DNA from: DATLGB01 sp963740765
Lineage (GTDB): Bacteria; Actinomycetota; Thermoleophilia; Solirubrobacterales; Solirubrobacteraceae
Length of the DNA: 64,000 nucleotides
NCBI GenBank assembly: GCA_963740765.1
Contig: CAVUFN010000015.1
Location: 289,232 to 353,231, forward strand
Reading direction: 5' to 3'
The position numbers were made by a program, and so were the translations under genes. Positions within the stretch are counted from its first letter, which is position 1. The number at the start of each line of letters is the position of its first letter. Below the pieces are notes generated by a model. The model worked only from the letters and a program-made list of their open reading frames with translations. It was not told where the DNA came from and made no database searches. Below, in pieces: positions 58,951-64,000 of the stretch.

Positions 58951-59545
58951 GGCTCACCGGTCCCACCAGCGAGCGGTCGAAGTCGCCGGGCGGCAGCCCG
59001 CGACGGGGCAGGTACCCGAAGCCCGGCACGCCCGCCGTGAAGGACGGCGACACGGCGTCGAGCTCCGCGGCGATCGTCGTCCGGTCGGCACCGCCCACGC
59101 GCGTGAGCAGCGCCTGGACCGCACTCTCGGGATCTGCGATCGCCTCCGTGTAGCCGCGCTGCAGGGCGCGCGCGAGGGCGACCACCGTGCCGCGGTTGTC
59201 CTGCACCGCCGTCTTCAGCACGCACAGGAAGTGGCCGGGCCGCGGCAGTTGCGTGATCGCCATGACGCACACGGTCCCGGGCAGCGGCCGGGCGAGGATC
59301 GCCGCGAACGCCCGGCGGTTGCGCAGCAGGCGCCGCGGGTCCCCCGAGCGGCGGATGGTGAGATCGACGCCCTCGGCCTCGTCGTAGCCGCGCTCGGCGG
59401 CGAGGTAGACCCCTGCGTGGACCCCGGACGGCGGCGCGCCGAGCAGCAGGGTCACATCGGAGTCCGTGCTGGACCCACCCCCTCCAGCCGCCGCGCCGCA
59501 TCCGGACATGGTCAGCACCACCAGCAAGAGGAGCGTTCGCAACAC
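58943..59545 (-). CDS. Short NMT1/ABC-substrate-binding-type lipoprotein
   Basis: A 200-residue lipoprotein with lipobox MSGC. The sequence VTLLLGAPPSGVHAGVYLAAERGYDEAEGVDLTIR is that of NMT1/THI5-like solute-binding proteins, but the protein is about 100 residues shorter than usual: the middle of the second lobe is missing. It leads the operon with the M20 peptidase and lyase genes (8-bp overlap). No ABC permease or ATPase is nearby. It may be an internally deleted binding protein. Confidence 0.75.
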   Translation of the reverse strand: MLRTLLLLVVLTMSGCGAAAGGGGSSTDSDVTLLLGAPPSGVHAGVYLAAERGYDEAEGVDLTIRRSGDPRRLLRNRRAFAAILARPLPGTVCVMAITQLPRPGHFLCVLKTAVQDNRGTVVALARALQRGYTEAIADPESAVQALLTRVGGADRTTIAAELDAVSPSFTAGVPGFGYLPRRGLPPGDFDRSLVGPVSRD

Positions 59546-59558
59546 GCGAGGGCAACGC

Positions 59559-59564
59559 TAGTTT
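59559..59564 (+). promoter_or_regulatory. -10-like hexamer before phoD
   Basis: TAGTTT followed by 6 nt and the ATG at 59571; the whole divergent space to the lipoprotein gene is 25 bp. Confidence 0.4.
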
Positions 59565-59570
59565 GCGGTC

Positions 59571-61181
<1,611 letters not shown>

Positions 61182-61230
61182 GGTGCGTGACTGACATGTT
61201 CCGGCGGCTACGGCCATAACTGGTCAGTCC

Positions 61231-61797
61231 ATGCTCACGGACACCCGCACCGACGCAGCCCTCCTGCACGCGGCCCGGACGGATCCGCAGGCGTTTCGCG
61301 AGATCTACGAGCGCTACGCCGTGTGGATGCGCTCGTGGTTCGCGCGCCAGACCGGGTCGGAGACCGTCGCGCTGGATCTGACCGCGGAGACCTTCGCCCA
61401 GGCGTGGCGTGGCATCCGCCGGTTCAAGGACATGGCCGACGGCTCGGCCGCCCCCTGGCTGTTCGGCATCGCCCGCAATCTCCTGCGCCAGTACCACAAG
61501 CACAACCGGATCGAGACCGCCGCCCGCGCCCGCCTGGGGATGCCGATCGACTGGGAGGGGACGGAGGCCTACGACGCCGTCGACGAGCGCCTCCACGCCC
61601 ACGGGCTCCGGCCGCGGCTGCGCACCGCCGTCGACGCGCTGCCCGACGACCAGCGCGCCGCGCTCGAGCTGCGGGTCATCCAGCAGCTCGGCTACGACGA
61701 GATCTCCGACCGCCTGAACTGCTCCATCAACGCCGCGCGCCTGCGCGTGTCGAGAGCGCTGCGCTCGCTGACGGCGGACCTGCGAGGGAGTGTCTAG
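61231..61797 (+). CDS. ECF-type sigma-70 factor
   Basis: A 188-residue ECF sigma factor. Region 2: DPQAFREIYERYAVWMRSWFARQ and ETFAQAWRGIRRFKDMADGSAAPWLFGIARNLLRQYHK. Region 4: ALPDDQRAALELRVIQQLGYDEISDRLNCSINAARLRVSRALRSL. The next gene overlaps by one base and encodes a small membrane protein, a common position for an anti-sigma factor. Confidence 0.93.
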   Translation: MLTDTRTDAALLHAARTDPQAFREIYERYAVWMRSWFARQTGSETVALDLTAETFAQAWRGIRRFKDMADGSAAPWLFGIARNLLRQYHKHNRIETAARARLGMPIDWEGTEAYDAVDERLHAHGLRPRLRTAVDALPDDQRAALELRVIQQLGYDEISDRLNCSINAARLRVSRALRSLTADLRGSV

Positions 61798-62117
61798 TGC
61801 GGCGACCGCTGCCGCCCGAGCTGCTGACGCTCGGTGATCACCTGGAGATCGCGACGCGCCGTCAGTTCGGCCGTCGTCGTGCCCGCCGCCAGATGGTGCT
61901 CAACGCCCTGGCCAGCCTGGCCGTGGCGGTGCCGATCGTCGCCGCGACCATCCAGGCGCCCGCGGTGACGGCCCCGACCGCCGGAGTGCCCGCCCTCCCC
62001 AAGCCGAGCTTCGGGCACAAGGGCTACGACTCGCCGCCGCGCCTCCTGCGCCGCGTCGGGCATCCCAACGACGACGTCCTCTACGACGACACCACCCTGC
62101 GACGGGCGCTGCGATGA
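61797..62117 (+). CDS. Small membrane protein coupled to ECF sigma gene
   Basis: A 106-residue protein with a cytoplasmic N-terminal part of about 35 residues (LGDHLEIATRRQFGRRRARRQ), one membrane segment (MVLNALASLAVAVPIVAATI) and an outside tail with conserved-looking GHKGYDSPPRLLRRVGHPNDDVLYDD. No zinc anti-sigma motif is present. By position it may control the sigma factor, but that is inference. GTG start; overlaps both neighbours (1 and 4 bp). Confidence 0.75.
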   Translation: MRRPLPPELLTLGDHLEIATRRQFGRRRARRQMVLNALASLAVAVPIVAATIQAPAVTAPTAGVPALPKPSFGHKGYDSPPRLLRRVGHPNDDVLYDDTTLRRALR

Positions 62118-62506
62118 GCCTGCTCACCGAGGACCCCCGCGTCGTCGAGCGCGCCCGCCAGGTCTCGCTGATCCGCGAGTCGCTGAGCGTGCTGAGCTCG
62201 AAGTGGTGCGTCGGCGTCCTCCTCGCTCTGGGCGAGGGACGGCGCCGCTACCACCAGATCCTCGGCGAGCTGCACCCGATCTCCGAGAAGGTCCTGACCC
62301 AGACGCTGCGCTCGATGGAGCGCGACGGGCTGATCGTCCGTCACGTCCACGCCGAGGTGCCGCCGCGCGTGGAGTACGAGCTGTCGCGGCTGGGCGCGTC
62401 GATGGCGGGGCCGATGAAGGCACTCGGCAACTGGGCGGTCACCCACGCGGCGGTCGTCGAGGAGTGCCGCGATTCCTACGACTCGTCGATCGCGCGCGCC
62501 AACTGA
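62114..62506 (+). CDS. HxlR-family transcriptional regulator
   Basis: A 130-residue winged-helix regulator. IRESLSVLSSKWCVGVLLALGEGRRRYHQILGELHPISEKVLTQTLRSMERDGLIVRHVHAEVPPRVEYELS is the HxlR core, with one Cys in the first helix (KWCVGV). Third gene of the sigma-factor operon (ATGA overlap), and it overlaps the convergent oxidase gene by 31 bp. Confidence 0.88.
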   Translation: MSLLTEDPRVVERARQVSLIRESLSVLSSKWCVGVLLALGEGRRRYHQILGELHPISEKVLTQTLRSMERDGLIVRHVHAEVPPRVEYELSRLGASMAGPMKALGNWAVTHAAVVEECRDSYDSSIARAN

Positions 62507-63387
62507 CGGGCGTGCAGCGGCCCGAGGCCGACGCCCGCGCCCTCGTGTCCGGTGATCGCGTAGACGCCTGAGTCCAGGCGGCCGGCGAACGGCCCGCCGG
62601 GGCGGTAGGGCCGGTAGCCGACCCAGGTGCGGGTGACGGTCAGGTCGGCGAGCGCAGGCATGAAGTGCACGGCGCGGGCCAGCAGCGCGGCCTGGTGCGG
62701 CCCCGCGGGGTCGAAGCCGACGTCGTCGCGCGACGAGCCCACGTACACCTCACCGCTGACGGCCTCTTCGATGATGGCAGCGATCGGCGCGGGATAGGCG
62801 GCGTCGATGACCTTGTGCCGGACCAGGCCGGGCGCCGGCCCGAGGGCGACGATCTGCCCGCGCCGGGGCCGGACGCCGAGCTCCGCCTCCCACGCGCCCC
62901 GCGCCAGGACCACGGCTCCGGCGGCGATCCGCTCGCCGTCGCGCAGCGTGACGCCGTGACGCTCGGCGACGACGACCTCGGCACCGGTGCGGGTCGGCAC
63001 CGTCGCCGCCATCGCGCGGACCGTGCCGAGCGGATCGACCTGCAGGTCCTCCTCGGCGTAGATCCCCTCGAAGCCGGGTCGCAGTGCCGGCTCGAGCTCC
63101 CGTGCCTCGGCAACGTGCTCGCCCGGGAGGCCGGCGAGGTCGTGCCCGACCGTCAGCGACCCCTTCGCCCGCAGCTTCACCGCCGCCGGGAAGCGCTCGG
63201 CCAGCTCGTGCCAGACCGCGTGGCCGCCCGGGGCGTCGGCGACCAGCACGTTGCCCTCGCCCTTGCTCGAGCTGCCGGAGCCCACGGCGTCGCGCTCGAG
63301 CAGCAGCACCTCGCGACCGAGGTCCTGCAGGAACAGCGCGGTGGCCGCCCCGCAGATCCCCGCGCCGACGACGACTACAGGCGGAAT
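62476..63387 (-). CDS. FAD-dependent amino-acid oxidase/dehydrogenase (DAO family)
   Basis: A roughly 303-residue DAO-family flavoprotein. FAD-binding VVVVGAGICGAATALFLQDLG at the N-terminus, substrate domain in the middle, and a C-terminal GVYAITGHEGAGVGLGP that closes the FAD site. No ATG, GTG or TTG lies near the expected start; ATT at 63387 (inside the epimerase gene) is the most plausible one, which is rare. The adjacent proline-racemase-type gene suggests the substrate is cis-4-hydroxy-D-proline or D-proline. Confidence 0.78.
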   Translation of the reverse strand: MPPVVVVGAGICGAATALFLQDLGREVLLLERDAVGSGSSSKGEGNVLVADAPGGHAVWHELAERFPAAVKLRAKGSLTVGHDLAGLPGEHVAEARELEPALRPGFEGIYAEEDLQVDPLGTVRAMAATVPTRTGAEVVVAERHGVTLRDGERIAAGAVVLARGAWEAELGVRPRRGQIVALGPAPGLVRHKVIDAAYPAPIAAIIEEAVSGEVYVGSSRDDVGFDPAGPHQAALLARAVHFMPALADLTVTRTWVGYRPYRPGGPFAGRLDSGVYAITGHEGAGVGLGPLHARQLARAIDES

Positions 63388-64000
63388 CCGGCCGGGAAGG
63401 GATCGTCGGGGTCGAGCAGGTACTGGCCCATGCCGGTGATCCAGGCGCGGCCGGTGATCTCGGGGACCACGCCGTCGGGCGTCTCCTCCACGAGCCGGCC
63501 CGTGAACGAGCTTCCGATCACGGAGCGGTGGACGAAGTCCTGCCCGATCGCCAGCTCGCCGCGGGCGTGCAGCTGGGCCATGCGCGCGCTGGTGCCCGTC
63601 CCGCACGGCGAGCGGTCGAGGTAGCCCGGGTGGATGGCGACGGCGCTGCGGTCCTCGCCGACCCAGATCACGTGCTTGCAGGTGGGCTCGGGGACGGTGG
63701 CGAGCAGCTCCATCCCGGCGGCGATCAGGCTGGGGGCGTGCTCCGGTGCCACGGTCAACCCGTGGGCGGCGGCGTCGGCGATCGCGTAGAAGTTGCCGCC
63801 GTAGGCGAGGTCGTAGCCGTCGAACGACCCCACGAAGTACGAGGGGACGTTGCGGATGGTCACCGACCTCGCGCGGCCGCCCTCGACGCGGACGCGCGCC
63901 TCGACCAGCCCGGCCGGGACGTCGAGGCGCACGATCGTCTCGGGCTCGGTGACCTCGACCAATCTCTGCTCCACGAGCACCGTCGCGACCCCGATCGTCC
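63375..64000 (-). CDS. Proline racemase / hydroxyproline epimerase (5' part outside window)
   Basis: The C-terminal about 208 residues of a proline-racemase-superfamily enzyme; the 5' end runs off the window edge. The second catalytic Cys is present in DRSPCGTGTSAR, and GGNFYAIAD and the end ITGMGQYLLDPDDPFPAGFRL are typical. Cys (not Thr/Ser) at this place predicts an epimerase/racemase instead of a dehydratase; the first catalytic Cys is out of view. Together with the flavin oxidase it looks like the start of a hydroxyproline degradation pathway. Confidence 0.85.
   Translation of the reverse strand, partial: TIGVATVLVEQRLVEVTEPETIVRLDVPAGLVEARVRVEGGRARSVTIRNVPSYFVGSFDGYDLAYGGNFYAIADAAAHGLTVAPEHAPSLIAAGMELLATVPEPTCKHVIWVGEDRSAVAIHPGYLDRSPCGTGTSARMAQLHARGELAIGQDFVHRSVIGSSFTGRLVEETPDGVVPEITGRAWITGMGQYLLDPDDPFPAGFRL

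Overview
The window is one gene-dense stretch of a very GC-rich (about 70%) bacterial chromosome. Gene content points to a deep-branching actinobacterium, most likely Thermoleophilia/Solirubrobacterales: the mutasome pair ImuB-like/DnaE2 under Gram-positive-type SOS boxes, a GTP-dependent PEP carboxykinase, ClpS, PadR/HxlR/FCD-GntR regulators, many GTG starts, 1-4 bp gene overlaps, and a recurrent TANNNT hexamer only 6-11 nt before start codons, which suggests widespread leaderless transcription. The lineage is an inference from content; no rRNA, tRNA, CRISPR array or transposase gene was seen.

Layout. 1-7.3 kb: PadR regulator, then a DNA-damage block (imuB-like gene, a DUF6504-like small gene, PPK2 kinase, dnaE2 with large unusual inserts). 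7.3-12.5 kb: cytochrome c, HxlR regulator, glutamine synthetase, RidA plus threonine dehydratase. 12.5-19.6 kb: GMC oxidoreductase, a minus-strand trio (trypsin-like protease, degenerate hydrolase-cyclase fusion, acyl-CoA synthetase) and an acyl-CoA dehydrogenase. 19.7-24 kb: a multidomain cell-wall hydrolase, an Fpg/Nei glycosylase, a Crp-type regulator. 24-31 kb: ferredoxin, SucCD-type ligase, malyl-CoA lyase family enzyme, MaoC hydratase, PEP carboxykinase. 31-36 kb: two diguanylate cyclases, small unknown proteins, MeaB chaperone GTPase. 37-46.7 kb: a tightly coupled nine-gene plus-strand operon facing an FCD-GntR regulator. 46.8-53.7 kb: ethylmalonyl-CoA mutase, MBL hydrolase, ClpS, RTX-like protein, crotonyl-CoA carboxylase/reductase, CorA. 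53.8-64 kb: an SOS-boxed exonuclease/GIY-YIG nuclease, YgfZ, an ammonia-lyase/M20 peptidase pair, PhoD phosphatase, an ECF sigma factor operon and a hydroxyproline-type oxidase/epimerase pair cut by the window edge.

How it fits together. (1) Three damage-response genes (imuB, dnaE2, nuclease) carry near-identical CGAAC-N4-GTTCG boxes 1-5 bp before their start codons, implying one LexA regulon. (2) Ccr, Ecm, MeaB, a MaoC hydratase and an Mcl-type lyase are scattered over about 26 kb and together cover most of the ethylmalonyl-CoA pathway for acetyl-CoA assimilation; SucCD and PEP carboxykinase link it to C4/C3 metabolism. (3) The nine-gene operon combines an amine/amino-acid permease, a GS-like ligase and class I amidotransferase (gamma-glutamylation and de-glutamylation), two P450s, a complete-triad extradiol dioxygenase, a decarboxylase-fold protein, an aldehyde dehydrogenase and an FAH-family enzyme. 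It reads as a candidate undescribed amine-degradation pathway. (4) Several perfect or near-perfect palindromes sit inside protein genes without breaking the frame, resembling in-frame palindromic elements.
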